Shown here: positions 43,131 to 52,953 of the stretch, one piece after another
Layout: the number at the start of each line of letters is the position of its first letter
Position numbering within the stretch: the first letter of the stretch is position 1
Source: Erythrobacter litoralis
Lineage (GTDB): Bacteria > Pseudomonadota > Alphaproteobacteria > Sphingomonadales > Sphingomonadaceae
Assembly (NCBI RefSeq): GCF_029760855.1
Contig: NZ_SOSI01000001.1
Span: 248,001 to 312,000, forward strand
Reading direction: 5' to 3'
Length of the DNA stretch: 64,000 nucleotides
Notes under the pieces: generated by a model
The model's database searches: none
What the model was told of the DNA's origin: nothing
Seen by the model: only the letters and a program-made list of their open reading frames with translations
Program-made: the position numbers and the translations under genes

Positions 43131-43795
43131 GGCAGGTCGCTCTTTCCTTCGAGGGCGGCGAGGAAATCGCCGAACCGCACCGCCAATGCCGCATCGACTG
43201 CGCCCGGCGCAAGCTCCACGCCCAATTTCGAAAGGCTGGTGACGCCGAATTCCTCAATCCCGCAGGGCACGATTCCTGCGAAATGCGACAGGTCGGGCGA
43301 TACGTTGATCGAAAAACCGTGCATCGTCACCCAGCGACGAACCCGGACCCCGATCGCCCCGATCTTTGCTTCGCGACCGTCCACATCGCGCGTCCAGATG
43401 CCGATCCGGCCTTCGCTTCGCCAGCTTTTGACGCCCAGTTCGCCGAGCGCCGCAATGACCCAGCCTTCCACCGCATGGACGAAGCAGCGCACATCGCGAC
43501 CGCGCTCCTTCAGATCGAGCATAAGATAGCCAACCCTCTGGCCCGGCCCGTGATAGGTGTAGCGCCCGCCGCGCCCGGCTTCGATCACTTCGAACCGGGG
43601 ATCGAGCAGTTCGGCCCCGTTGGCGCTGGTGCCCGCCGTGTAGACCGGCGGGTGTTCGAGCAGCCAGACGAGCTCGCGTGCCTCGTTCGCCGCAATAGCG
43701 CGGTTCCGCCCGTCCATCGCGGCCAACGCTTCGCGATACGGTACGAGTGCATTGTCGGCGCGCCATTCGACCGATTGTGTGAGCGTTTGGGACAT
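43127..43795 (-). CDS. lipB: Octanoyl-[acyl-carrier protein]:protein N-octanoyltransferase
   Basis: 222 aa from the ATG at 43795. The open frame continues upstream for 31 codons, but [11 protein letters not shown] fits family starts. The LipB motifs are present: [54 protein letters not shown] with the catalytic Lys, and [15 protein letters not shown] with the catalytic Cys. It transfers octanoate from ACP to lipoyl domains as the first step of lipoate attachment. A lipA partner is not adjacent. It is divergent from the 43864 membrane-protein gene. Confidence 0.94.
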   Translation of the reverse strand: MSQTLTQSVEWRADNALVPYREALAAMDGRNRAIAANEARELVWLLEHPPVYTAGTSANGAELLDPRFEVIEAGRGGRYTYHGPGQRVGYLMLDLKERGRDVRCFVHAVEGWVIAALGELGVKSWRSEGRIGIWTRDVDGREAKIGAIGVRVRRWVTMHGFSINVSPDLSHFAGIVPCGIEEFGVTSLSKLGVELAPGAVDAALAVRFGDFLAALEGKSDLP

Positions 43796-43863
43796 CGCCC
43801 ATTGCGTGGCGTCTGCCGACGCGCTTATCAAGGGCGCCCGCTTTCCAACAACAAAGAGCCCCG

Positions 43864-44709
43864 ATGAAATTCGACCTCGACACTGCATGGCGGGACACGC
43901 GCCGTTACCTCACCGAGAATACCGGACTCCTCGCGACCATGTCGGGGATCTTCGTGTTCTTGCCCTACGCAGCGATGCTGATCCTGATGCCCCTTGTCGC
44001 TGAAATGCCTGAGGTTCCGGAAGGCGCGAGCTTCGATATCGCGATGGAGGCGCTCAGCGCGTTCTATAGCCAGGTCTGGTGGATGTTCCTTTTGGTCTCG
44101 ATCATCGTGACTATCGGGCAATTGGCGATGCTCGCACTTATCGGGCGCAGGCCCCACCCCACCGTGGGCGATGCGATACGCATCGGCGGGAAGGCAATCC
44201 TGCCTGCGTGGATCGCGTTCATCCTGCAGTCGCTCGGCGTCAATTTCGTGATGTTGCTGGTGCTGTTCGTGGCCAGCGCGACCGGCTCGCCGCCCGTTCT
44301 GTTCTTTGGCGGGGTCGTGGCGTTCGCGCTGGCGATCTACCTGACGACGCGGTTTTCATTGGTCCTGCCCATCGCGTCGATCGAAGGCGGCGTGAACCCG
44401 ATCCAGCTCCTGACGAATTCGTGGAAGCGCACCAAGGGTCATGCATTGCGCCTGCTCGGCTTTTACGTGCTGATGGCCGTGGCCGCGATCGTCGTCGCGC
44501 TGGTCTTCACCATGATCACTGGAGCGATCCTGGCATTGTTCGGGGCGGTGATCGCAGAGACGGTCGGCATCATCATATCGGCCGCGGTCATCGCTGCGCT
44601 CATCGTTTTGTTCACCGCGGTGCTTGCCGCCGTGCATCTGCAATTGGGGCGCCTGTCGCGATCCGGCGGGGTTCGCGGATCGACCACAGCTCCGCAGGAC
44701 GATTTCTAG
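43864..44709 (+). CDS. Multi-pass membrane protein, GDPD-membrane-domain-like
   Basis: 281 aa with six or seven hydrophobic helices (about 25-45, 70-95, 115-140, 145-165, 195-220 and 230-265). The pattern of two long hydrophobic pairs with a [35 protein letters not shown] segment is like the glycerophosphodiester phosphodiesterase membrane domain or related DUF families. No catalytic motif is seen. It lies between lipB (divergent) and a phospholipid-methyltransferase-like gene (convergent, 4-nt overlap). Function unknown. Confidence 0.7.
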   Translation: MKFDLDTAWRDTRRYLTENTGLLATMSGIFVFLPYAAMLILMPLVAEMPEVPEGASFDIAMEALSAFYSQVWWMFLLVSIIVTIGQLAMLALIGRRPHPTVGDAIRIGGKAILPAWIAFILQSLGVNFVMLLVLFVASATGSPPVLFFGGVVAFALAIYLTTRFSLVLPIASIEGGVNPIQLLTNSWKRTKGHALRLLGFYVLMAVAAIVVALVFTMITGAILALFGAVIAETVGIIISAAVIAALIVLFTAVLAAVHLQLGRLSRSGGVRGSTTAPQDDF

Positions 44710-45341
44710 GTCTTCGGTTCTTTCCAGCCCCAGAACAGCTGGCAGGGCGGCACGTTCAGGGCTTCGAACCCGTTATCGATCCGCTCGAAATTGCGCGCCA
44801 TGTAGCTGCGCGCTTTGGCCGAGAACTGGTACACCAGAAACGCGCCGCCGGGGCGGATCACACGGTAGGTCGCATCTGCGATCGCTGGGCCGACGCCCTC
44901 GGGCAAAGTCGAGAACGGCAGGCCCGAAAGCACATAGTCCGCATGCTCGTGACCATGCGCCGCAACGATATCTTCCACATCGGCGGCCGAACCCAGCACG
45001 GCGTGGAAGCGGCTGTCGCGGTAATGCTGCTTGAGATAATCGATATACAGCGGATTGGTATCGATGACGATCAGCGCCCCGTCGCGCGGCAGGCGGTCGA
45101 GCACAGGCTGACAGAACGTGCCGACGCCCGGCCCGTATTCGACGAACAGCTTGCAGTTCGCCCAGTCGACCGGCGCCAGCATCTTCTCGATCGTGAAGCG
45201 CGAGGACGGGATAATCGAGCCCACCATGCGCGGATGTTCGACGAAACCGCGGAAGAATACGCCCCACTGGCCGAAGAATCGCGCCGCTTTCTGCTTTAGA
45301 TTGGGCTGCTCGATAGCCTGCGCACCGCGATGTCCGGTCAA
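44706..45341 (-). CDS. Class I SAM methyltransferase, PmtA-like (phospholipid N-methyltransferase group)
   Basis: 211 aa from TTG 45341, which has AAGGG 8-12 nt upstream; an ATG at 45401 would add 20 residues of unlike composition. It starts LTGHRGAQAIEQPNLK, followed by VEHPRMVGSIIPSSRFTIEKML, the marker of bacterial PmtA-type phosphatidylethanolamine N-methyltransferases. LFVEYGPGVGTF binds SAM and IVIDTNPLYI supplies the acidic residue. It may methylate PE toward phosphatidylcholine, which is common in marine alphaproteobacteria. Substrate and start are both uncertain. Confidence 0.72.
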   Translation of the reverse strand: MTGHRGAQAIEQPNLKQKAARFFGQWGVFFRGFVEHPRMVGSIIPSSRFTIEKMLAPVDWANCKLFVEYGPGVGTFCQPVLDRLPRDGALIVIDTNPLYIDYLKQHYRDSRFHAVLGSAADVEDIVAAHGHEHADYVLSGLPFSTLPEGVGPAIADATYRVIRPGGAFLVYQFSAKARSYMARNFERIDNGFEALNVPPCQLFWGWKEPKT

Positions 45342-45436
45342 AACTGATACCCTTGCCGATGTGTTGGGAAAGACAAGGGTTTTACAGTCTGCCCAAGGCA
45401 TTGCAAGCGTGCGGCGTCGGGCGTAGCGGAAGGGCC

Positions 45437-46801
45437 ATGGCCGACATCGAGCCCATCGCGGACACCGCCGCCCGCACGCCGCCTGCGCAAAAGGCGATCC
45501 CGAACGGGCGCATGGTGCTGTTGTTCGCCGTCATGTTGACGACAGCGGCCGGGAACACAGCGATGCAATCGGTGATGCCTTCCATCGGGACGGCGTTGCA
45601 GATCGACGATGTGTGGATCAGTCTCGCCTATAGCTGGTCGGCCTTGCTGTGGGTCGTATGCGCCCCCTTCTGGGCCAAACGGTCCGATCAGCGCGGGCGA
45701 AAGGCCATGATGGCGCTCGGCCTGCTCGGCTTCGTCGTCAGCTTTTCTCTCTGCGGCTTTACCTTGTGGCTGGGGCTTGGCGGATACCTTCCGGCTGCCT
45801 TCGCCCTATGCCTGTTTGCCGCCGCCCGCAGCCTATACGGCGGGTTCGGCAGTGCGGCACCGCCTGCCGTCCAAGCCTACGTCGCCAGCCGCACGCCGCG
45901 CGCCGAACGCACCCAGGCGCTGTCTCTCATCGCCTCGAGTTTCGGTCTTGGCACCGTGATCGGCCCCGCGCTCGCCCCGCTGATGGTGCTGCCCTTCCTC
46001 GGCCTGACCGGACCGTTCCTGATCTTCGCCCTCATCGGGATCGCCACTCTCATCGCCCTGCGGATGCGACTGCCCAATGACGAGCCGAGCTTCCCGGCAC
46101 GCGGGACCGCCTACGATGCGCCCTATTCCGGCAGCCCGACCGCCGAGCCCGGCAACGTACCGAACGAAGACGACGAGGATGCCGAGATTCCCGGCGGGCC
46201 GCACAAGCTGCGCTGGTTCGAAGCGCGCCTGCGGCCGTGGGTCGTGTGCGGCCTGATCGGAGGCCATGCACAAGCCATGGTCCTCGGGATCGCGGGCTTC
46301 CTTGTGCTCGACCGCCTCGGTCTGCGGGCAACGCCTGCGGAAGGGACCGGACCGGTCGGCCTCGTGTTGATGGCGGGCGCCCTTGCCACCCTGCTCGCGC
46401 AATGGGGTCTGATCCCGCGCCTCGACCTTGGTCCGCGCGCCGCCACCTTATCTGGCATTGCGACGGCGGCCGTGGGGGTCGCCATGCTCGGCGTAGCGAG
46501 CGACATTTACCTTATTGCCCTGAGCTTCGCGGTCGCATCGCTAGGCTTCGGCCTGTTCCGCCCGGGTTCGACATCGGGCACCTCTCTGGCGGTCACGCGC
46601 GCCGAACAGGGTCAGGCTTCGGGGATTACGGCCTCTGTCGCGGGAGCAAGCTATATATACGCTCCCGCCCTCGGCGTGTGGCTATACAACCACTCCGATT
46701 TCCTCGGCTTCGGTCTTATCATTGCGCTGTGCCTCATCGTGTTCGCGTACGGCGCGCTGACCCTGCAGAGCGATGCGAAATTGACGCAGGATCGCGGCTA
46801 G
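45437..46801 (+). CDS. MFS transporter (12-helix, TetA-like)
   Basis: 454 aa from ATG 45437 (GGAAGGG just upstream); earlier starts would overlap the divergent methyltransferase. It has 12 hydrophobic helices; after helix 2, FWAKRSDQRGRKAMMALGLLGF is the motif A of MFS drug exporters. A long loop between the halves (about 215-255) is acidic. Likely a proton-coupled exporter of drugs or metabolites with unknown substrate. It ends convergently, with a 4-nt overlap, against the ArsC-like gene. Confidence 0.88.
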   Translation: MADIEPIADTAARTPPAQKAIPNGRMVLLFAVMLTTAAGNTAMQSVMPSIGTALQIDDVWISLAYSWSALLWVVCAPFWAKRSDQRGRKAMMALGLLGFVVSFSLCGFTLWLGLGGYLPAAFALCLFAAARSLYGGFGSAAPPAVQAYVASRTPRAERTQALSLIASSFGLGTVIGPALAPLMVLPFLGLTGPFLIFALIGIATLIALRMRLPNDEPSFPARGTAYDAPYSGSPTAEPGNVPNEDDEDAEIPGGPHKLRWFEARLRPWVVCGLIGGHAQAMVLGIAGFLVLDRLGLRATPAEGTGPVGLVLMAGALATLLAQWGLIPRLDLGPRAATLSGIATAAVGVAMLGVASDIYLIALSFAVASLGFGLFRPGSTSGTSLAVTRAEQGQASGITASVAGASYIYAPALGVWLYNHSDFLGFGLIIALCLIVFAYGALTLQSDAKLTQDRG

Positions 46802-47142
46802 AGGATCTCCAGCACCCGGTCTTGCGGCCGGCACAGGCGCACGCCCTTCTCGGTTTCGACCAACGGCCGCTCGATAAGGATCGGATCGGAAACCATCGCC
46901 TCAAGAATGGCGTCGGCGTTGGCTTGCGGCAAACCGCGCTCCTCCGCATCGGTCCCGCGCAAGCGCAGTCCATCCTTCGGAGCGATCCCGGCGTCGGCAT
47001 AAAGCTGCGCCAGCTTCTCACGGGTTGGCGGGCGCTTCAGATATTCGATCACTTCCAGATCGATCCCGGAAAGGTTTTCGAGGATCGCCAGTGTCTTGCG
47101 CGAAGTGCCACATTTGGGGTTGTGCCAGATCGTCGCCTTCAT
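46798..47142 (-). CDS. arsC: ArsC-family reductase (arsenate reductase-like)
   Basis: 114 aa of the glutaredoxin-like ArsC family. The N-terminal IWHNPKCGTSRKTL carries the catalytic C11 followed by the conserved RK. The C-terminal PILIERPLVETEKGVRLCRPQDRVLEIL matches family members that bind glutathione or glutaredoxin. It may reduce arsenate, but close paralogues (YfgD-like) have other thiol targets, and no ars operon is nearby, so the symbol is tentative. It is transcribed alone. Confidence 0.78.
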   Translation of the reverse strand: MKATIWHNPKCGTSRKTLAILENLSGIDLEVIEYLKRPPTREKLAQLYADAGIAPKDGLRLRGTDAEERGLPQANADAILEAMVSDPILIERPLVETEKGVRLCRPQDRVLEIL

Positions 47143-47207
47143 CGTCCTGTCTCCTTCACGAACATTCTTACCCGGCAGATTTGAACGAACCGATTAGCGC
47201 GTTCGTC

Positions 47208-47753
47208 TTACGGGTTCGATGGCGTTTGCAGCGCCGGCACTTCGCCCGCCGCATCTTCCGCGCTGATGCCGGGTGCGGGGGCGGCACTGATCCGCTCCTG
47301 CCGGTTAGCGACGCGCCCCGCCCGTTCGATTGCGCGAACGAGGCGCGGATAGACACCGCAGCGACAGATATTGGGGATTGCCGCCTTGATCTCCGCCTCG
47401 CCCGGCGAACCGTTGTTCGCGAGCAAGGCCGCCGCCGCCATGACGATACCGGGCGTGCAGAACCCGCATTGCACGGCCTGCTCCGCCACCATTGCCTGCT
47501 GCACGGGGTGCGAGCGATCGCCGCTTAGTCCCTCGATCGTGGTGACGTAGCGCCCTTCGGCCTCCTCGATCGTCACGAGGCAGGACCGCAGGGCCTGCCC
47601 GTCAATTAACACCATGCACGATCCGCAATCGCCATTGCCACACCCGAACTTCGTGCCGGTGAGGTTTGCGGCATCGCGCAGCGCCCATAACAAGGGCGTA
47701 TCGGGCTCCATCAGGAATTCGACCGGACGGTCGTTCACGATCAGGCGGGACAT
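47208..47753 (-). CDS. Orphan [2Fe-2S]-binding subunit of a molybdenum hydroxylase
   Basis: 181 aa. C38-G-N-G-D-C43-G-S-C46 and C58 bind the plant-type [2Fe-2S]; C97-G-F-C100 and C131-R-C133 bind the second cluster, as in the small subunits of xanthine-dehydrogenase-family enzymes (IorA, CoxS). The C-terminus has an extra Ala/Pro-rich 35 residues. Large molybdopterin and FAD subunits are not adjacent, so its partner lies elsewhere or is lost. It is transcribed with the class II aldolase gene 33 nt upstream. Confidence 0.88.
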   Translation of the reverse strand: MSRLIVNDRPVEFLMEPDTPLLWALRDAANLTGTKFGCGNGDCGSCMVLIDGQALRSCLVTIEEAEGRYVTTIEGLSGDRSHPVQQAMVAEQAVQCGFCTPGIVMAAAALLANNGSPGEAEIKAAIPNICRCGVYPRLVRAIERAGRVANRQERISAAPAPGISAEDAAGEVPALQTPSNP

Positions 47754-47786
47754 GGACGGCGCCCTCGCGCGGTTGCGTCTCTAAGT

Positions 47787-48551
47787 CTAGCTCTTCCAGC
47801 TATCGTCAATTTTCGAGACGCGGCGCTTCCACGCTTCAAAATCGAGTACGCCGGCCCCGCCCTGCGACGCCATGACGGCAAGGTCGCGCTGGTGAGTATC
47901 GATTACATCCTGCTGTACGACGTTCGGCTCGCCCTGACTCAAAGTTGCGATCTGGATTTCGCAAGCCCGTTGTAATGCCCACATCTTCACGAACATGCCG
48001 GGAATGGTCTTGTCCATCACGACAGGTCCGTGATTGCGCAGCATCAGGATCGACTTGCGGCCAAGATTCTCGACCAGCCGTTCGCCTTCCTCGGCCCGCA
48101 CGGTGACGCCTTCGAAATCGTGATAGCCGATCTGTCCCTGGAAATTGCAGGCGTAGAAGCTGATCGGGAGCAGCCCGTCCTTATGGCTGCACACCGCCAT
48201 CGTGGCGGTCGTGTGCACGTGGCAGATAGCGTTCGCCCGATCGCCCAGTTCGCGGTGGAAATGCGCATGCTGGGTAAAGCCCGCCTTGTTTACCATGTAT
48301 TGCGACTGGCCGACATTGTTTCCCTCGACGTCGATCTTTACGAGGTTCGATGCCGTCACCTCGTCATAGAGCAAGCCGAAAGGATTGATGAGAAATACGT
48401 CCTTCTCACCCGGCACGGCGACCGAGATGTGATTGTAGATGCTCTCGCCCCAGCCAAGGTGATCGAAGATGCGATAAAGCGCGGCGAGATCCTGGCGGAC
48501 CTGCCATTCCTCGTCGCTGCATTCGAATTGCGGTTTGATCTGCGTGGCCAT
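47787..48551 (-). CDS. Class II aldolase/adducin-family protein
   Basis: 254 aa from the ATG at 48551, with AAAGGAGA 7 nt upstream; a start at 48602 is longer but lacks one. The zinc-site histidines of the fold are in AHFHRELGD, CHVHTTATMAV and LRNHGPVV, and the GDWGESIYNHIS-like LGWGESIYNHISVAVPGE start matches the family. Members include fuculose-1-phosphate aldolases and decarboxylase-like enzymes; the substrate is unknown. It is followed by the orphan [2Fe-2S] subunit, so a shared pathway is possible. Confidence 0.85.
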   Translation of the reverse strand: MATQIKPQFECSDEEWQVRQDLAALYRIFDHLGWGESIYNHISVAVPGEKDVFLINPFGLLYDEVTASNLVKIDVEGNNVGQSQYMVNKAGFTQHAHFHRELGDRANAICHVHTTATMAVCSHKDGLLPISFYACNFQGQIGYHDFEGVTVRAEEGERLVENLGRKSILMLRNHGPVVMDKTIPGMFVKMWALQRACEIQIATLSQGEPNVVQQDVIDTHQRDLAVMASQGGAGVLDFEAWKRRVSKIDDSWKS

Positions 48552-48661
48552 CGGTGTCTCTCCTTTGCACTGCTTATCGCACGGACCGGCGCACGGTCGC
48601 AAGCGAGGCCGCGCTATTCGGCGCTAGGCAAGCGCGGCGCGGCCCGCTAGCGCCCGCAGCA

Positions 48662-50029
48662 ATGAGCGAGACGGCCAAACTGACCAGCGGAAGCATCCGC
48701 GGCCATCTCGTCACGCAGACGGCACCGATGGTGCTCGGCGTCGCGGCGATCATGTCGGTCGGCCTGATCGATGCCTACTTCATCGGCCAGCTCGGTGCGC
48801 AGGAACTTGCCGCCGTCGCCTTCATCTTCCCTATCACCATCGCGCTTTCCAGCCTCGGCGTTGGCGTGATGGTCGGCATCAATTCTGTCATCGCCCGCGC
48901 ATTGGGCGAAGGCGACCGGGACCGGGCGGAACGGCGCGCCAATTTCGGAGCGGTCTTCGCGCTCGCCAGCGGCTTGGTAATGGGCGCCCTGCTCTATCTC
49001 CTGCTCGATCCGCTGTTCCGGCTGATGCAGGCATCGGATGCGCTGCTGCCGCTGATCCGGGAATACATGCAGCCCTATGCGCTCGGCCTTCCGATCCTGC
49101 TTCTGCAGATGGGGTTGAACGGCGTGCTGCGCGGACAGGGCGAGGCACGCAAGACTTCCATTGTTTCCATTACCTATGCCGCCGCGAACTGGGTGCTGGA
49201 CCCGCTGCTGATCACCGGCGCCTTTGGCTTCGACGGGTTCGGGATCGCCGGCGCGGCCTATGCGACTGTGGCGGGCTTCGCCATCGCCATCCTTGTTGCG
49301 CTCTATCTGATCCGCGGTTCGCAATTGTCGATCAATCCCGCCGCAATCCGCAACAGTAATTTCGGCGATTCCAGTGCCGCCATCCTGCGCGTGGCCGGTC
49401 CCGCCGCCTTTTCCAACGCCATCAACCCCATCGGACTTTCTGTGCTTACCGCTTTGCTGGCAAGCCAGGGCGAGGCTGCGGTCGCCGGGTTCGGTGCCGC
49501 GGGCCGGCTGCAAAGTTTCGCAACTGTCCCCCTGCTCGGCCTTTCCGGTTCGATCGGCGCTATCGTCGGTCAGAACTGGGGCGCCAGGCAATACGACCGG
49601 GCGCGGCGCGCCATGTTCGAGGCGGGTCTGTTCTGCGTTGGCTACGGCCTAGTTACCGCCGTCATCCTGTTCTTCACGGGCAACTGGTTCGCGCGGTTCT
49701 TTACCGAGGACCCCGCGGTAGTCGATCAGTTCTCTCGCTATCTCGCGATTGCGGTTTGGGGCTATGCGGGGTTCGGCCTGCTCATCACGGCAAACGGCGC
49801 GCTCAACGCGGTCGACAAGGCCGGCTGGGCTCTGGCGCAAAGCGCGGCGCGGGTGTTCCTCGTCATGCTGCCGTTCGGGTGGCTACTGAGAGGCGGTTGG
49901 GGCGCAGAAGCGATCTATGCCGCCGAACTCGTCGCCAACCTGATAGGCGGGGCGGTGGCCGCGGCGATCGTATGGCGCGTGCTGAAACCGGACCGCGACA
50001 GCTCGGGTGCGCTCAAAACCAATACTTAA
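48662..50029 (+). CDS. MATE-family efflux transporter
   Basis: 455 aa from ATG 48662; a longer frame to 48554 has no support. It has twelve hydrophobic helices in two halves with an internal repeat. The family blocks GLIDAYFIGQLGAQELAAVAFIFPITIAL and ASQGEAAVAGFGAAGRLQSFATVPLLGLSGSIGAIVGQNWGA are typical of DinF/NorM-type transporters. It probably exports cationic drugs or metabolites using sodium or proton gradients. It is followed by the cheA operon in the same direction, with a 46-bp gap. Confidence 0.9.
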   Translation: MSETAKLTSGSIRGHLVTQTAPMVLGVAAIMSVGLIDAYFIGQLGAQELAAVAFIFPITIALSSLGVGVMVGINSVIARALGEGDRDRAERRANFGAVFALASGLVMGALLYLLLDPLFRLMQASDALLPLIREYMQPYALGLPILLLQMGLNGVLRGQGEARKTSIVSITYAAANWVLDPLLITGAFGFDGFGIAGAAYATVAGFAIAILVALYLIRGSQLSINPAAIRNSNFGDSSAAILRVAGPAAFSNAINPIGLSVLTALLASQGEAAVAGFGAAGRLQSFATVPLLGLSGSIGAIVGQNWGARQYDRARRAMFEAGLFCVGYGLVTAVILFFTGNWFARFFTEDPAVVDQFSRYLAIAVWGYAGFGLLITANGALNAVDKAGWALAQSAARVFLVMLPFGWLLRGGWGAEAIYAAELVANLIGGAVAAAIVWRVLKPDRDSSGALKTNT

Positions 50030-50075
50030 CCATCGCCTGACATAAAGCCCACAGTCGACGAGGGCCGAGGACACG

Positions 50076-52466
50076 ATGGACGACCTGCTGGCGGAATTTA
50101 TCGCCGAAACCCGCGAGATGCTGGAAGCGAGCGGCAGCGAGCTGGTCGCATGGGAAGCCGATCCGACCGACCGCGCGCGTATCGATACGATCTTCCGGTT
50201 CGTCCATACCGTCAAAGGCAATTGCGGCTTCTTCGACTTTCCCGCACTCGAACAGTTGAGCCACGGGGCCGAGGACGCACTTGCCGAATGCCGCGCCGGA
50301 CATCGGGAGCCTGACAGAGCCTTGGTGGACGCCGTTCTCGCTATCATCGACCGGATCGGCGAAATGACCGACGCGATGGAGCGCGGCGAAGCGCTCGACG
50401 AGAGTACCGATCGGGACCGCGCGCTCCTCGCCGCCCTCGCTACCGACGGCGAAGTCGTCGAACCTGCCGCCTGCATGACCCAAGCGGAACATTCAACCTC
50501 GCCTTCCTCCTTCTGCCAAGGGAGCGAGGAGGCGGGTTCGCGTCACACGCCCGCCGTCCAGCGATCCATCCGCCTGCCGGTCGAACTGCTCGACGAGGTG
50601 ATGAAAGGCGTGTCCGACATGGTTCTGGCGCGAAACGACCTCGCGCGGCGCCTGCGCGAAGCGGGCGAACAGCCAACTATCGACGGTCCCTTCGAGCGTC
50701 TCTCGACGATCCTCGCCGATGTGCGCAATTCGATCACGCGCATGCGGATGCAGAGGCTCGACCATCTGTTCGGCTCGCTGCCCCGTCTGGTCCGCGATCT
50801 CTCGAACGAGCTCGGCAAGCAGGTGTTGGTAGATTGTGAGGGCGGCGAAGTCGAACTCGACCGCGAAATGGTCGATATGGTGCGCGACCCCCTTACCCAT
50901 GTTATCCGCAATGCCATCGATCACGGCATCGAATTGCCTTCCGAACGGCTCGAAAAGGGAAAGCGGGAGATCGGCCTGCTGACATTCGCAGCGCGTCAAT
51001 CGGGCAATCAGATACAGCTCGTAATCAGCGACGACGGGAAGGGTTTGGATACAACGCGTCTGGGCGAAAAGGCAGTCGCGGCGGGGGTCTGCGGGAAACA
51101 AGAATTCGATGCGATGAGCGAAGATCAGCGCAATCAACTGATATTCGCGCCCGGTTTATCGACGGCAGATACCGTCAGCGCAGTCTCTGGACGCGGCGTT
51201 GGCATGGATGTGGTCCGGGCGAACATCGAGAAGGTCGGCGGATCGATCGGCGTCACGAGTACCCCCGGATCCGGCACCGTCATTACACTCAAGCTGCCCC
51301 TTACGCTCAGCATCATCGCCGCGCTGACGGTCCGTTCCGGTCAGGAAACCTATGCTATCCCACAAAGCTTCGTCGAAGAGATCGTGTTCGGTGGCGGCGA
51401 GAACGTGGAGTTTGCAAGGGCAGGCTCGAAAACGCTGGTCACCTTCCGGGGCAAACGCATCCCCTGCGTGTCGCTCGCTGCAATGCTATACGGTAGCGAA
51501 CCGGAGACTGTGAACTGGCGTGAACAGACCCTCGTTCTCATCCGATTGCCGGGCGATCGGATTTTCGCCTTGGCAGTCGATAGCGTGCTCGACCACGAAG
51601 ACGTGGTCGTAAAACCGATCGCACCCGTCATCATGGCTTCGAAGCTTTACGCGGGCACGACGTTACTTGACGATGGCCGCCCGATGATGCTTCTCGACGT
51701 AGCATCGATGGCAACACGCAGCGATTTCGTTTCCGCGCTCGGCAACGGAACAAGCGAGCCTGCGGAAAGCGCGATCGACGAACCGAAACTCGCAATCCCA
51801 CTCATGCTATTTGTGGCTGGTGACGGCTCGCGACGCGCCATTCGCCTCGATCTGGTACGACGTATCGAAACCGTCCTTCTGGATGCTGTTTCGGTGGTGA
51901 ACGGTTTTGCCCAGGTAGTTGTCGATGGCGCAATCCTTCCATTGGAAGGATACGACGCTGCTTTGACTTCAGCGGAAAAGTGCCGTTTGCTACGCTTGTC
52001 CGACGGTAGCGCCGAAGTCGCCTACGCTGTGCGCCAAGTCGTCGACACGCTCGACTTTACCGGCACCGTGATGCCGGTTCGGTCCGACCCGGACTTGGAA
52101 GGCCAGGGTTTGATAGAAGGTCGCCCGGTCGGCATAGTAAATGGGTTCTCGCTCTTTGCCCGCTACGGCTCATTCGGATCAAACCGACCCCTTATCTGCC
52201 GCATTCCCGAGAATGACGAATGGGCGCGAGCCATTCTCATGCCGCTTCTTGAACAGGTCGGCTTTTCTGTCGCGACAGACCGTTCGGACGACATTCCCGA
52301 TCTCGCAATTTCCATCGAAGGCACCGAGGAAGAAGATGTCGACGCCTGTCATAGGATCAGACTCCGAAACGCGCCGGGTCAGACCGAGCATGGAGAAATT
52401 TTCAGGTATGATCGCGAAGCGATCTTGGCGGCGCTGGAGCGCGTCAGGCAGGAGCGCGCGGCATGA
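50076..52466 (+). CDS. cheA: Chemotaxis histidine kinase CheA with extra C-terminal domains
   Basis: 796 aa from ATG 50076. The HPt domain has H44 in RFVHTVKGNCGFF. There is no clear P2 domain. Dimerisation, the ATPase (HVIRNAIDHGIELP; ISDDGKGLD; GRGVGMDVV) and a CheW-like P5 (IPQSFVEEIV, ending about 560) follow. About 230 further residues carry a second CheW-like stretch (about 575-700) and a region (about 705-790) shaped like a receiver but lacking the phospho-Asp. It autophosphorylates and passes phosphate to CheY and CheB, controlled by the receptors. It is the first gene of the operon and overlaps cheW by 4 nt. TTAACCATCG lies 49 nt upstream of the start. Confidence 0.93.
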   Translation: MDDLLAEFIAETREMLEASGSELVAWEADPTDRARIDTIFRFVHTVKGNCGFFDFPALEQLSHGAEDALAECRAGHREPDRALVDAVLAIIDRIGEMTDAMERGEALDESTDRDRALLAALATDGEVVEPAACMTQAEHSTSPSSFCQGSEEAGSRHTPAVQRSIRLPVELLDEVMKGVSDMVLARNDLARRLREAGEQPTIDGPFERLSTILADVRNSITRMRMQRLDHLFGSLPRLVRDLSNELGKQVLVDCEGGEVELDREMVDMVRDPLTHVIRNAIDHGIELPSERLEKGKREIGLLTFAARQSGNQIQLVISDDGKGLDTTRLGEKAVAAGVCGKQEFDAMSEDQRNQLIFAPGLSTADTVSAVSGRGVGMDVVRANIEKVGGSIGVTSTPGSGTVITLKLPLTLSIIAALTVRSGQETYAIPQSFVEEIVFGGGENVEFARAGSKTLVTFRGKRIPCVSLAAMLYGSEPETVNWREQTLVLIRLPGDRIFALAVDSVLDHEDVVVKPIAPVIMASKLYAGTTLLDDGRPMMLLDVASMATRSDFVSALGNGTSEPAESAIDEPKLAIPLMLFVAGDGSRRAIRLDLVRRIETVLLDAVSVVNGFAQVVVDGAILPLEGYDAALTSAEKCRLLRLSDGSAEVAYAVRQVVDTLDFTGTVMPVRSDPDLEGQGLIEGRPVGIVNGFSLFARYGSFGSNRPLICRIPENDEWARAILMPLLEQVGFSVATDRSDDIPDLAISIEGTEEEDVDACHRIRLRNAPGQTEHGEIFRYDREAILAALERVRQERAA

Positions 52467-52897
52467 GTGATCTCTTGCTTGTCTGCCGGATTGCAGGACA
52501 GCGTATTGCGCTTCCCGCAATGCAGGTACAATCGGTCATCGAAATCGGACAGGTGACGCCCATACCCGGAACGCCGAACTGGGTTCGCGGCCTGACCACT
52601 CTTCGTAGCCAAGCGTTGACAGTGATCGACTGCGCTGACGCCATCGGCTTAACACCGACCGAATTAAGCTGCGATCAGCGTGCAGCCGTGATGGATATCG
52701 GTGGTCACCCCTATGCCCTGCTGCTCGACGAGGCGGAGGAGGTAAGCGAAGCGCGTAGTCCGGTTCGCAACGTCCCGGGAGGTTTCGGAGATGACTGGGC
52801 CAGGGTCGCTCTAGGTATGGTCGAAACAGACGGCGAGCCTGCCTTGCTGCTCGATATCGAAGCAATCATCGATCCCGAACGATCGGTCGCGGCTTAA
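52463..52897 (+). CDS. cheW: Chemotaxis adaptor CheW
   Basis: 144 aa, a single CheW domain: LLLVCRIAGQRIALPAMQVQSVIEI, IPGTPNWVRGLTTLRSQALTVIDCADAIGL and LLDEAEEVSEA. It couples receptors to CheA. ATG 52463 overlaps the cheA stop (ATGA). No other module is fused to it. Confidence 0.92.
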   Translation: MSDLLLVCRIAGQRIALPAMQVQSVIEIGQVTPIPGTPNWVRGLTTLRSQALTVIDCADAIGLTPTELSCDQRAAVMDIGGHPYALLLDEAEEVSEARSPVRNVPGGFGDDWARVALGMVETDGEPALLLDIEAIIDPERSVAA

Positions 52898-52953
52898 GCA
52901 AACAGTTACATATGCACGATAAAACCGACGTTAAATCAATGGGAACCGCATCC

